This document shows, in pieces, positions 7,496 to 15,820 of a DNA stretch of 42,516 bases. A program made the position numbers and the translations under genes. The stretch lies in the NCBI GenBank assembly GCA_003586005.1, contig NSKI01000019.1, forward strand, positions 1-42,516, given 5' to 3'. Origin of the DNA: Haloplasmatales bacterium 4B. GTDB taxonomy: Bacteria > Bacillota_I > Bacilli_A > Haloplasmatales > Haloplasmataceae. Within the stretch, counting starts at the first letter, position 1. Each line of letters begins with the position of its first letter. Below the pieces are notes generated by a model, which was not told where the DNA came from, searched no databases, and was given only the letters and a program-made list of their open reading frames with translations.

Positions 7496-8129
7496 AAACA
7501 TAAAAGAAGTACAACCTGTTGATATCAAAGAACTTGAGAAATATCTTGAAATCGCAAAAGGAAATAAAAAATATTACTATACATTACTTTTAATGCTTTA
7601 CACCGGAATGCGAGTTGGTGAAGCATTAGCACTAACCTTTGACGACTGGGATTTTGATAAAAAGATAATTTACATTAATAAGAACCGTCAAAGAAATGGC
7701 AATATTGGACATGTTAAAAAAGATCGTCCTAGAACTTTCCCTATTCACGAGAAATTAAAAGAATTATATAACGAGGTTAAAACATGTCACAAAAATAATA
7801 AGGGGATTCTAGAAGATGATTATGAAGACAACAATTTATTTATTGCACATGAAGACGGTCGTTATATTCTTTACAGTGCTTTTAAAGACTATTTAAGAAG
7901 ACTTGATAAAAAGGCATTCAAATTACGACCACATCAATTAAGGCATACATTTGCGGCATTATTTGATGATATTAACTTAAAGGATTTGCAAGCTATGGGT
8001 GGATGGAAGGATATTGATACATTGATTAATGTTTACCAAGCTCATAAAGGATATAAGCCTAAAACGATAAAGTCACTAAATGAAAAATTTGAACAAATAC
8101 AATCAAATAAGGAGAGTAAATCGGAATAG
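7470..8129 (+). pseudogene. Tyrosine recombinase (integrase), N-terminally truncated
   Basis: The recognisable protein begins at about 7497 (NIKEVQPVDIKELEKYL) and holds the whole catalytic domain: Arg in MRVGEALAL, Lys in the KKDRPRT strand, HQLRHT (HxxR), GGWKD and the nucleophile Tyr in VYQAH. The arm-binding and core-binding domains (about 150 residues in family members) are missing. The nominal GTG start at 7470 lies in the hsdR remnant, in a different frame, with no ribosome site. It is the product of a deletion joining hsdR to the recombinase. Recombinases of this type commonly sit within type I restriction loci, inverting hsdS genes, or at tRNA-linked islands; both fit here, since tRNA-Thr lies 129 bases downstream. 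Probably non-functional. Confidence 0.85.
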
Positions 8130-8145
8130 ATTTACTCTCCTTTTT
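8111..8145 (+). terminator. Terminator overlapping the recombinase stop codon
   Basis: GGAGAGTAAAT (8111-8121) pairs perfectly with ATTTACTCTCC (8130-8140), followed by TTTTT. The loop contains the TAG stop region of the recombinase. Confidence 0.85.
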
Positions 8146-8257
8146 AATGTAAAATGTTCTTAAAAATATAAATGTGTTGTAAAAATGTTGTAAAATGAGA
8201 AATAAAAAAAGCCGGTGATTTCTTCCGACTAAATAAGTAAGATATATTTCATAAAAA

Positions 8258-8332
8258 TGGTGCTGGTAGACGGACTTGAACCGCCAACCTCTTCCTTACC
8301 ATGGAAGTACACTACCTTTGTGTTATACCAGC
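8258..8332 (-). tRNA. tRNA-Thr (GGT anticodon)
   Basis: On the minus strand the acceptor GCTGGTA (8332-8326) pairs perfectly with TACCAGC, followed by A and an encoded CCA. The anticodon stem CTTCC/GGAAG encloses ATGGTAA, so the anticodon is GGT (threonine, ACC/ACT). The T-loop TTCAAGT is standard. Its 3' end faces the recombinase and the accessory island, the usual orientation of an integration target. No second copy of the tRNA end was found within the window, so any att duplication must lie to the left of it. Confidence 0.93.
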
Positions 8333-8525
8333 AATTTAATCCAAATGAAATTATAACAAATTTACCCTAAATAGTCTAGTTTAAATTACCGTTTTTATTA
8401 TTTTGTTAGATTTTGTCATTTACAATAATTTAAATAAATCGCAAAATTTGACACACAATTTGGTTTTTTCTTCCTAATATAATTAATATCCGTTATAATT
8501 TAATTAACTAAGTTTGGAGGTATTT

Positions 8526-9128
8526 ATGAAACAGATCCTATTAACTGGTTTTGAACCATTTGCTAATGAAACCATTAACCCTTCTTGGGAATTAGTAAAA
8601 ACATTTAATAATGAAAAATTTGGCGAATATTGGGTTATTTCTAGGAAATTACCAACTGTTTTTTATGATTCAATTGACACATTGAAACAATATATCAACG
8701 AAAATAATCCTGATATTATTATTTGTTTTGGACAAGCAGAAGGAAGTAACACTATTACTCTTGAAAAAGTAGCAATTAATTATAATGATGCTAGAATCCC
8801 TGATAATAAAAATCAACAACCTATTGATGAATGTATACTAGAAAACGGTAAAGTAGCATATTTTTCAACATTACCATTAAAAAAAATAAAAACAAATTTA
8901 GAATTAAATCAAATTCCTTGTTCAATTTCTTTATCAGCAGGTGCTTATGTTTGTAACCATGTATTTTATAATTTAATGAATTTAACAGAAAATACTAATA
9001 TTTTAGGAGGTTTTATTCATATTCCTTATATAAATGAGCAAGTAAAAGATAAACAAGATGTCTTTTCACTTGATATACAAACACTTAAAAATGCGCTAAC
9101 TATAATACTACATACACTATCAAATTAA
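8526..9128 (+). CDS. pcp: Pyroglutamyl-peptidase I
   Basis: A cysteine peptidase that removes N-terminal pyroglutamate from peptides in the cytosol. The 200 residues begin MKQILLTGFEPFANETINPS, the family signature, with the substrate-pocket segment IICFGQAEG and catalytic Cys in SAGAYVCNHVFY and His in GGFIHIPY. Members are about 200-215 residues, so it is full length. ATG 8526 lies 5 bases after TGGAGG; the earlier TTG at 8514 overlaps that ribosome site and is rejected. It is monocistronic, between tRNA-Thr and the LEEFAED gene. Confidence 0.93.
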   Translation: MKQILLTGFEPFANETINPSWELVKTFNNEKFGEYWVISRKLPTVFYDSIDTLKQYINENNPDIIICFGQAEGSNTITLEKVAINYNDARIPDNKNQQPIDECILENGKVAYFSTLPLKKIKTNLELNQIPCSISLSAGAYVCNHVFYNLMNLTENTNILGGFIHIPYINEQVKDKQDVFSLDIQTLKNALTIILHTLSN

Positions 9129-9461
9129 TAGAATAAGATTATTACTTTTTGCTTCCTATTAAGTTATTCTTTATATTTTACTTAAAAGCTACACGAAACC
9201 TAAATAAGTGCCCTATGACCTCATCAAGTACTTTTTGTGTATATTTATAGGATTCAAAAAAAGCGTTTCTAATAGTTTTATTTTAGCTGATAAGGCATAT
9301 TTGATATTAATACAAACAAATTATAATCAAACATATAATTTCAGTCTCGTCATTAGTAACAATAATAAATACATTATAAAATTGTTATAAAGATAATGTC
9401 TGTAATGATTTCTTTAGTTATAACATAAAAAGCACTAAATTACATTAGTGCTTTTATTTAT
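9129..9461. other. Gap after pcp
   Basis: A 330-base AT-rich stretch. A 60-codon frame at 9208-9390 has no ribosome site and no protein-like composition; I do not call it. The only clear object is the terminator at 9427-9456. Confidence 0.5.
9427..9456 (-). terminator. Bidirectional terminator
   Basis: AAAAGCACTAA (9428-9438) and TTAGTGCTTTT (9445-9455) form an 11-bp stem with a 6-base loop and T-rich tails on both strands. It ends the LEEFAED-repeat gene and could also serve pcp. Confidence 0.85.
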
Positions 9462-9977
9462 TTATTCGTCACGATTATTACGGTGAGTTATATCGTTTAT
9501 TTTATCTCTTGCTTTATCAATAATATTACGACTTGTTTCCTTTATATTATTTCCAACTTTTTTAATACCCCTTGCTGCGTCTTCAGCAAATTCTTCTAAT
9601 CTATCCGTATGAAGTTTTAATTTTGTTTTTTCTAAAAATCCTTTACTTGTAGCTCTATCGTTATCCTTAGTAACATTAACATCTTCAGCAAATTCTTCTA
9701 ATTTATTCTCACTTGTTTCCTTAATATTTTCTACTGTGTTTTTTACATTTTCACTAATATTTGCTGTTGTATCTTCAGCAAACTCTTCTAACTTATTACT
9801 TCGAAGTAAATCTTTGCTATTTTCTACTGTATTTTTTACATTTTCACTAATATTTGCTGTTGTATCTTCAGCAAATTCTTCTAAATTATTAAATTGTAAA
9901 TTATCTAAATTATTGTTATCTTGCGTTTTATTAAGTAAATTATTATCATAATATTGATTATTATTATTTTTTTTCAT
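9462..9977 (-). CDS. LEEFAED-repeat helical protein
   Basis: A 171-residue, highly charged, cysteine-free protein with no signal or membrane segment. After an Asn-rich start (NNNNQYYDNNLLNKTQDNNN) the motif LEEFAED occurs four times. The first two are followed by nearly identical 24-residue units (TTANISENVKNTVEN), the third and fourth by degenerate ones ending in KETSRNIIDKARDK. The pattern predicts amphipathic helices, as in stress or desiccation proteins with apolipophorin/LEA-like repeats, and YtxH-type proteins are another comparison. I recognise no family. Ribosome site AGGAGG before ATG 9977 is strong. It is monocistronic and divergent from the aminotransferase. Confidence 0.7.
   Translation of the reverse strand: MKKNNNNQYYDNNLLNKTQDNNNLDNLQFNNLEEFAEDTTANISENVKNTVENSKDLLRSNKLEEFAEDTTANISENVKNTVENIKETSENKLEEFAEDVNVTKDNDRATSKGFLEKTKLKLHTDRLEEFAEDAARGIKKVGNNIKETSRNIIDKARDKINDITHRNNRDE
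9727..9890 (-). repeat. 93-base direct repeat inside the LEEFAED gene
   Basis: Bases 9727-9796 and 9820-9889 are alike at all but a few positions over about 70 bases, both ending in the codons for LEEFAED. The low divergence points to a recent duplication and to possible copy-number change by slippage or recombination. Confidence 0.75.
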
Positions 9978-10119
9978 TTATTTTCCTCCTTTTTTATATA
10001 GTGTCTGCTTTTTTTATAAACTTATAAAGATAAATAAATGGAAACTTATGTATAATTGACATTTTTCAGTAAAAAAATTAATAATTTATAGTAAGAATTT
10101 AATTTATTAGGAGGAATAG

Positions 10120-11859
10120 ATGGATTTTAAGTTATTACGAAATGAAATTATTGGCCAAAATACATTATTTAACTCACCATATGGTAAGCGATTAATTACT
10201 TATGCTGATTATACTGCATCTGGTAAAACATTAGGCTTTATCGAAAAATATTTAATAAAGCTCCAAGAAGTATATGCCAATACTCATACAGAAGATAGTT
10301 TTACCGGTAAAACTATGACTGCGCTTGTAAACAAAGCTAAAAAAAATATTAAATTTTATATAGGCGCTAATAATAACAATTACCTAATTCCCATTGGTAC
10401 AGGCTCAACAGGTGCTATAGCTAAACTTTGTGAGATATTAGGTTTATATTTGCCACCAGGTTTAAAGGCATATTTTAATATTATTTTTAAAAATAATAAA
10501 AATAGATATCAATATGATATTAAAGAAATGTATGGAAATATTAATAAAAATAGGCCAATTGTTTTTGTTGGGCCATATGAGCATCACTCTAATTATTTAA
10601 TTTGGAAAGAAAGTATCGCTAAAGTAATCGAAATAGAATTAGATAAATTTGGCGAAATAGATTTTGAAGATCTAAACACAAAATTAAATAAATATCGTAA
10701 TAGAATAAAGATTGGTTCCTTCTCAGCTTCATCTAATATAACAGGTATTAAAACCGATTGTTATAAATTAGCAAAATTATTTCATCTATACAACGGGCTA
10801 ATCTTTTTCGATTTTGCCGCAAATGCACCATATGATGAAATTAATATGAATATTGATGACAAAAGTTATTTTGATGCCATCTTTATATCACCTCATAAAT
10901 TTATTGGTGGACCAGGTTCAAGTGGATTACTTGTCATAAATAAAAATTTATATAGTAATATATATGCTCCAACAGTTGCTGGTGGTGGAACTGTAGATTT
11001 TGTAAGTCCCTACTTCTACCAATTTACTAAAGATGTTGAAACTAGAGAAAATGCTGGTACTCCAGGGATATTACAAATACTAAAATCGGAACTTGTATTT
11101 GAATTTAAAGATTTAATTGGAATTAAAAAAATCGAATCAATCGAAAGTGAATATATAAAAAAGGCATTTAAATGTCTTGAAAATGAAGATAATCTAATAA
11201 TTTTAGGTCCTAATGACCCCAAGAAAAGAATTAGTATTTTATCATTTAATATCAAACATAATGATAAATTACTACATTACAAATTTGTTGCCAAATTACT
11301 AAATGATTTGTTTGGAATTCAATCTCGAGCTGGTTGCGCTTGTGCAGGCCCTTATGCACATAAATTACTTGGGATCGATAAAAATACATCTTTGGAATTG
11401 GAACAGGTAATTAATGAAGGGTTGTATTCATTAAGACCTGGTTTCACACGGATTAATTTTCATTATTTAATGAGTGATACCGAAGTAGAATTTATAATTA
11501 AAGCAATTCAATTTATCGCAAAATTTGGTTATTTATTTTTGTCTCAATATAAAATCAATCTTAATAATGGTGAATGGCATCATAACTATTTAATTGAATA
11601 TAATGATATTGTTGATCATTTTGGTATTCAGGAAAGCTTAAAAACGATAGATAAAGATGTTTTTAATCAAGAGATTAAAGATAGATTCAAAGAATATAAT
11701 AAATACTTAAAAGAAGCTAACTCTATCGCAACAAATTTAGAAAACGTCGAACTGAAATTCCAAAAAATACAAGTGAATAAACTTGAAAAATTAAGATGGT
11801 TTAACTTTTGTTTTAAGGACGATTATATTCCTTTTACTTCAATCCCGATTGGGCAGTGA
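10120..11859 (+). CDS. Class-V PLP aminotransferase / cysteine-desulfurase-like protein
   Basis: A 579-residue protein. Residues 1 to about 480 have the fold-type-I class-V pattern: TYADYTASGKTLGFIE start, GTGSTGAIAKLCEIL phosphate-binding turn, EHHSN, FDFAANAPYDEI, then the PLP lysine K260 in SPHKFIGGPGSSG. An active-site-loop RAGCACAGPYAHK holds two Cys (CAC) where desulfurases carry the catalytic one. A C-terminal extension of about 100 residues goes beyond SufS/NifS (about 400). The longer class-V proteins of this type are annotated only as aminotransferases, and substrate is unknown; a desulfurase or Cys-lyase reaction is plausible. ATG 10120 follows AGGAGGAA. Its last 37 bases overlap the 3' end of exoA on the other strand, with no terminator between. 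Confidence 0.85.
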   Translation: MDFKLLRNEIIGQNTLFNSPYGKRLITYADYTASGKTLGFIEKYLIKLQEVYANTHTEDSFTGKTMTALVNKAKKNIKFYIGANNNNYLIPIGTGSTGAIAKLCEILGLYLPPGLKAYFNIIFKNNKNRYQYDIKEMYGNINKNRPIVFVGPYEHHSNYLIWKESIAKVIEIELDKFGEIDFEDLNTKLNKYRNRIKIGSFSASSNITGIKTDCYKLAKLFHLYNGLIFFDFAANAPYDEINMNIDDKSYFDAIFISPHKFIGGPGSSGLLVINKNLYSNIYAPTVAGGGTVDFVSPYFYQFTKDVETRENAGTPGILQILKSELVFEFKDLIGIKKIESIESEYIKKAFKCLENEDNLIILGPNDPKKRISILSFNIKHNDKLLHYKFVAKLLNDLFGIQSRAGCACAGPYAHKLLGIDKNTSLELEQVINEGLYSLRPGFTRINFHYLMSDTEVEFIIKAIQFIAKFGYLFLSQYKINLNNGEWHHNYLIEYNDIVDHFGIQESLKTIDKDVFNQEIKDRFKEYNKYLKEANSIATNLENVELKFQKIQVNKLEKLRWFNFCFKDDYIPFTSIPIGQ

Positions 11860-12578
11860 TCACTACCCTCCACTTCTGAATATATAGCACTATCAATTAA
11901 ATTATCTTTTAGGCTATCCGAGATGACAAAATAATCAATACGCCAACCAATGTTCTTTTTTCGAGCATTAAACATATAACTCCACCAAGAATATTTCACA
12001 ACCTCTGGGTATAAGTATCTAAATGTATCAATAAAGCCTGAATCCAGCAATTGCTGAAATTTACTTCTTTCTTCAATAGTGTAACCTGCATTCTTTTCGT
12101 TAGATTTGGGATTTTTTAAATCTATTTCTTTGTGACTAACATTTAAATCTCCACAAATAATTACTGGTTTACTTAAATTTATTTTTTTTAAGTATTCTCT
12201 AAAATCATCTTCAAATTTCATCCTATAATCTAATCTTAATAAATCTCGTTTTGAATTTGGTACATAAACAGTTACAAAATAAAAATCATCAAATTCTAAA
12301 GTAATAATTCTTCCTTCATCATTATATTTATTATTATCTATTCCATAAAATACATTAATCGGTTTTTCTTTTGTGTAAATTAAAGTGCCAGAATACCCTA
12401 GTTTATCTGCTGAATTCCAATACTCGTAATACCCAGCAAATTCAAATTCTTTTTGATTTTCTTGCATTTTGGTTTCTTGGATAGCGAATATATCAGCATC
12501 TACTTTTTTAAAAAACTCTTTAAATCCTTTATTCATGCAAGCTCTTAACCCATTTACATTCCATGATATGAATTTCAT
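11823..12578 (-). CDS. exoA: Exodeoxyribonuclease III / AP endonuclease ExoA
   Basis: Class-II AP endonuclease of base-excision repair, with 3'-5' exonuclease activity. The 251 residues show the exonuclease-endonuclease-phosphatase set: SWNVNGLRA (Asn), IQETK (metal-binding Glu), GDLNVSH (Asp/Asn), WWSYMFNARKKNIGWRIDY and the C-terminal GSDHCPIG (catalytic Asp-His). ATG 12578 is placed after TGGAGG; the in-frame ATG at 12593 is part of that ribosome site. The gene is convergent with and overlaps the aminotransferase gene. DNA repair genes in the window also include tag and lexA, but they are not in one operon. Confidence 0.95.
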   Translation of the reverse strand: MKFISWNVNGLRACMNKGFKEFFKKVDADIFAIQETKMQENQKEFEFAGYYEYWNSADKLGYSGTLIYTKEKPINVFYGIDNNKYNDEGRIITLEFDDFYFVTVYVPNSKRDLLRLDYRMKFEDDFREYLKKINLSKPVIICGDLNVSHKEIDLKNPKSNEKNAGYTIEERSKFQQLLDSGFIDTFRYLYPEVVKYSWWSYMFNARKKNIGWRIDYFVISDSLKDNLIDSAIYSEVEGSDHCPIGIEVKGI

Positions 12579-12751
12579 AAAAAAAACCTCCATTATATTT
12601 ATATTATAAAATTATTATAACACTTTACTAACTTAAATTCATTTTTTTGATTATAACCGATTAATTACAATTATATATTGCATTTTCTTACAATCGTGAT
12701 AGTATGGACAAATATGGATTTACGACAGGATTTACCCAAACCACCATAAAT

Positions 12752-12779
12752 AAAAAAAATGTTTACTTCATGCAAACAT
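12752..12779 (-). terminator. Terminator of tRNA-Leu
   Basis: On the minus strand ATGTTT and AAACAT close a hairpin directly followed by eight T residues, 17 bases after the encoded CCA of the tRNA. Confidence 0.7.
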
Positions 12780-12795
12780 ATTAAATAATATATAT

Positions 12796-12880
12796 TGGTG
12801 CGAACGGGGGGACTTGAACCCCCACGGTAAAAACCACATGCCCCTCAAACATGCGCGTATACCAATTCCGCCACGTCCGC
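12796..12880 (-). tRNA. tRNA-Leu (GAG anticodon)
   Basis: An 85-base class-II tRNA: acceptor GCGGACG/CGTTCGC (with a G-T and an A-T pair), D-arm GGCGGAATTGGTATACGC, anticodon stem CATGT/GCATG around TTGAGGG (anticodon GAG), a long variable arm (GGTTTTTACC) and T-loop GTTCAAGTCC. CCA is encoded. Confidence 0.95.
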
Positions 12881-12943
12881 AATATCTACAATATGATTAT
12901 ATCGATAAATATAAATTTGTCAACAATTTTTTGATTAGAAAAA

Positions 12944-12976
12944 GGTTATTCCAAACTTTTGGAATAACCCTTAATT
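12944..12976 (-). terminator. Terminator after yneF-like gene
   Basis: GGTTATTCCA and TGGAATAACC form a perfect 10-bp stem with a 6-base loop. The minus-strand tail is T-rich, so it ends the tkt-yneF transcript. It also precedes the tRNA-Leu gene on the same strand. Confidence 0.85.
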
Positions 12977-12977
12977 T

Positions 12978-13232
12978 TTATTTATTTTTTTCTTTTTTAG
13001 GTTTTTCCATTTGATATTGCCCGTTTACCGTTTTCATAACTTGACGAACTTGTTTTTCAGATGGAGTTCTTCCCATTTGTGCCATCATTGCCCGAACTAC
13101 TTCTTCGGTAATTGGCGGATTATCTTTTAAATATTTTACCATATATTTTTTTGCTACTAAGAATCCTAAAACGATTCCGACAATAATAGCTAATATGATA
13201 TAAATAACAAATGCCCAGACTTTTATATCCAT
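12978..13232 (-). CDS. yneF: YneF-like UPF0154 membrane protein
   Basis: An 84-residue protein with one N-terminal membrane helix (residues 5-27, FVIYIILAIIVGIVLGFLVA) and a cytosolic tail with NPPITEEVVRAMMAQMGRTPSEKQV, the UPF0154 signature. Function is unknown in all species. It sits 66 bases downstream of tkt on the same strand, as yneF does near tkt in Bacillus, which supports the call. The C-terminus is Lys-rich (KPKKEKNK). Ribosome site AAAGGAGG precedes the ATG. Confidence 0.9.
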   Translation of the reverse strand: MDIKVWAFVIYIILAIIVGIVLGFLVAKKYMVKYLKDNPPITEEVVRAMMAQMGRTPSEKQVRQVMKTVNGQYQMEKPKKEKNK

Positions 13233-13297
13233 TTTTACTAATCCTCCTTTATATCACATTTAATAATACATAATTTTAATATGAAAATCAAGTTTTA

Positions 13298-15277
13298 TTA
13301 TTGAATGCTTTTAAATTCCTTAACAACATTTGAAACTGTAAAGCCAAATTTTTCCATAACATTTTCTGCTTTACCAGAAGCACCAAAGGTATTAATTCCT
13401 AATACTTTTCCATCTAAACCTACATATTTATGCCATCCAAATGGAGAACCCATTTCAACTGCTAATCGTTTACGAATGTTTTTAGGTAATATTTGATTCT
13501 GATATGACTTACTTTGAGTGTCAAATAATTCCATTGAAACAACATTTACAACTCTGACAAAAACATTATCTTTTTCAAGTTCTTTTTGAGCATTAATAGC
13601 TAAATTTGTTTCAGAGCCAGATGCTAAAATAATACCATCAATTTGATTGCCTTTAGCTTCAGATATAACATAAGCACCTTTTTTAACATCGTCGAATGCA
13701 TTTTCAGTAATTGTTGGAACAGCTTGTCTAGTTAATACCAAAACAATTGGCTTATCTACTGTTTCAAGTGCCAATTTATAACAAGCAGCAGTCTCATTTC
13801 CATCACTAGGACGAAGTACTAACGTGTTTGGAATTGAACGAAGCATAGCTAACTGTTCAATTGGTTCATGAGTTGGTCCATCTTCTCCAACAGCTATACT
13901 ATCGTGAGTCAGAATATAAATAATTGGCAGTTTCATTAAAGCAGCCATACGAAGGGCTGGTTTAAAATAATCGCTAAATACAAAGAATGTAGAAACAAAT
14001 AGTTTTAATCCTCCGTGCAAAGCCATACCATTAGCTATAGTTGCCATCGCAAACTCTCTAATACCAAAATAAATATTTCTGCCTGTGTAGTTTCCTGGCA
14101 TAAAAGGTGAATCATCTTTAATTATTGCTTTAGTTGAAGAGGTTAGGTCTGCTGCTCCGCCTATTAAGTTTGGTATAAAATTAGCAGCTTTATTCAAGCA
14201 TTCATAACTGTAATTTCTTGTTGCATCCTTTTTTTCTTCATTGTATTGTGGTAAAATCTCCATTAAATCAACAGATATTTCATTTTTAATACATTTCATT
14301 AATTCTTTATATTCATTTGGATATTTATCTTCATAAATTTTCAAATTTTCTTGCCATTCTTTATATTCAACAGTTCCACGTTTTCCAGTTGTTTCTTTGA
14401 AATGATCATATACTTTGTTTGGTACTTCAAATGGTTCATAATCCCACTTATATAATTTTTTGGCAGCTTGTCCGGATTCTTCCCCTAGAGGAGCTCCATG
14501 TACTTTATTTGTTCCTTGATTAGTTGCTCCATAGCCAATAACTGTTTTAATTTCAATTATTGAAGGTTTATCCAAAGTATTTTTTGCGTTTCTAATAGCT
14601 AGATTAATATTTTTAATATCATTTCCATCTTCAACTCGTTCATAATGCCAGCCGATTGCTTCATATTTAGCCTTAATATCTTCATTAAAAGAGTCTTCTT
14701 TATTTCCATCAAGGGTGATTTCATTTGAATCATATAAAACAACAAGTTTCCCAAGTTTTAAATGTCCTGCTAAAGAAGCAGCTTCATTAGTAACACCTTC
14801 CATTAAATCGCCATCACCACAAATGACATATGTATAATGATCAATTAAAGTAACATCACTCTTATTATATTTTTCAGCAAAATATTTTTCAGCCATAGCC
14901 ATTCCAATCGCCATTGGAATACCTTGTCCTAATGGTCCACTAGTCGCATCGACACCAGGAGTATGCATAAATTCGGGATGTCCTGGAGTTAAACTATCAA
15001 GCTTACGAAAGTTCTTTAAGTCATCAATAGAAACATCAAAACCACTTAAATGTAACAATGAATATAACAACATTGATCCATGACCTGCAGCTAAAACAAA
15101 CCTGTCTCTATTAAACCATAATGGTTTTTTTGGAAAAATATCTAAATGCTTTGTCCATAATGTGTATGCCATAGGAGCAGCTCCTAAAACAATACCAGGA
15201 TGTCCACTTTTAGCTTTATTAATTGCGTCTATTCCTAAAACGCGGATAGTATTAACGGATAAATCAGTCACTGTCAT
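13298..15277 (-). CDS. tkt: Transketolase
   Basis: Thiamine-diphosphate enzyme of the non-oxidative pentose phosphate pathway. Residues 1-300 carry IDAINKAKSGHPG, the catalytic His in HGSMLLYSLLHL, and the ThDP/Mg motif CGDGDLMEGVTNEA. The central domain has GGAADLTSSTKA, FGIREFAMATIANGMA and THDSIAVGEDGPTHEP. The C-terminal domain ends in GLDGKVLGINTFGASG. Length (659) is normal. Start choice: ATG 15277 agrees with family N-termini but lies 28 bases from the ribosome site AGGTGA, with a 9-bp hairpin between. An in-frame TTG at 15298 has perfect spacing to the same site and would add 7 residues. It is co-oriented with yneF and diverges from the ferredoxin gene. Confidence 0.95.
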   Translation of the reverse strand: MTVTDLSVNTIRVLGIDAINKAKSGHPGIVLGAAPMAYTLWTKHLDIFPKKPLWFNRDRFVLAAGHGSMLLYSLLHLSGFDVSIDDLKNFRKLDSLTPGHPEFMHTPGVDATSGPLGQGIPMAIGMAMAEKYFAEKYNKSDVTLIDHYTYVICGDGDLMEGVTNEAASLAGHLKLGKLVVLYDSNEITLDGNKEDSFNEDIKAKYEAIGWHYERVEDGNDIKNINLAIRNAKNTLDKPSIIEIKTVIGYGATNQGTNKVHGAPLGEESGQAAKKLYKWDYEPFEVPNKVYDHFKETTGKRGTVEYKEWQENLKIYEDKYPNEYKELMKCIKNEISVDLMEILPQYNEEKKDATRNYSYECLNKAANFIPNLIGGAADLTSSTKAIIKDDSPFMPGNYTGRNIYFGIREFAMATIANGMALHGGLKLFVSTFFVFSDYFKPALRMAALMKLPIIYILTHDSIAVGEDGPTHEPIEQLAMLRSIPNTLVLRPSDGNETAACYKLALETVDKPIVLVLTRQAVPTITENAFDDVKKGAYVISEAKGNQIDGIILASGSETNLAINAQKELEKDNVFVRVVNVVSMELFDTQSKSYQNQILPKNIRKRLAVEMGSPFGWHKYVGLDGKVLGINTFGASGKAENVMEKFGFTVSNVVKEFKSIQ

Positions 15278-15280
15278 ATT

Positions 15281-15311
15281 AACCTGGTTTATAAACAACC
15301 AGGTTTCACCT
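15281..15311 (-). promoter_or_regulatory. Hairpin between Shine-Dalgarno and tkt start
   Basis: On the minus strand AGGTGA (15306-15311) is followed immediately by AACCTGGTT, a 7-base loop and AACCAGGTT (a perfect 9-bp stem), then AAT and the ATG. Folding brings the ribosome site next to the ATG and buries the alternative TTG start, so start choice or expression may depend on it. Confidence 0.65.
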
Positions 15312-15598
15312 ACCTTTCAAATTATATTGCTGTATTGTAGTTTTAAAAAATACTGTTTAGTTGTTGCATAATAACCCTCTATATAAATAATATCAGAATT
15401 AATTATACATTCAACCAATTTCAATATTTTTCTCAGTGTTATAAAAAACCTTCTTTCAATTATTTTTATATTCCTTAAAAATTATATAACATTTTCTGAC
15501 AATTTCAAACAAAATTTACTATTTTTTCATTCTAATCTTTATTTTTTAATATTTTATGGTAAAATTAAGTCGATAGAATAGAAAAGGAGGAATATTAT

Positions 15599-15766
15599 AT
15601 GCCAAGAAGAATAACTGATAGTTGCATTGCATGTGGTTCTTGTGTTGCTGTATGTCCTGTTGATTGTATTTCTGAAGGAGATATCTATGTAATTGATGAA
15701 GATGTTTGCATTGATTGTGGAGCATGCCAAGATGAGTGTCCAACAGAATCTATCAAAGAAGCCTAA
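15599..15766 (+). CDS. 2[4Fe-4S] ferredoxin
   Basis: A 55-residue clostridial-type ferredoxin, a small cytosolic electron carrier. Both cluster motifs are complete: CIACGSCVAVCP (Cys 9, 12, 15, 19) and CIDCGACQDECP (Cys 37, 40, 43, 47). An additional Cys lies at 23. ATG 15599 follows AAAAGGAGGAAT. It is monocistronic with its own terminator and points to anaerobic or low-redox metabolism (for example with pyruvate:ferredoxin oxidoreductase). Confidence 0.95.
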   Translation: MPRRITDSCIACGSCVAVCPVDCISEGDIYVIDEDVCIDCGACQDECPTESIKEA

Positions 15767-15782
15767 TCCATATTTAAAAGTT

Positions 15783-15816
15783 AACTTCTACTAATTTAAG
15801 TAGAAGTTATTTTTTT
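15783..15816 (+). terminator. Terminator of ferredoxin gene
   Basis: AACTTCTAC (15783-15791) pairs with GTAGAAGTT (15800-15808) around an 8-base loop, followed by ATTTTTTT. Confidence 0.9.
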
Positions 15817-15820
15817 CGCT

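Noticed and set aside
9208-9390. 60-codon plus-strand ORF
   Set aside because: No ribosome site, low-complexity AT-rich translation, lies in the space after pcp with no homology that I recognise.
9580-9890. Regularly spaced CTTCAGCAAATTCTTCTAA units, CRISPR-like
   Set aside because: They are codons for the LEEFAED motif within one ORF; unit spacing differs, the intervening parts are themselves repeated, and no cas gene is near.
15277-15311. T-box or riboswitch before tkt
   Set aside because: Only a simple 9-bp hairpin is present; no T-box motif or known aptamer core, and the leader is too short.
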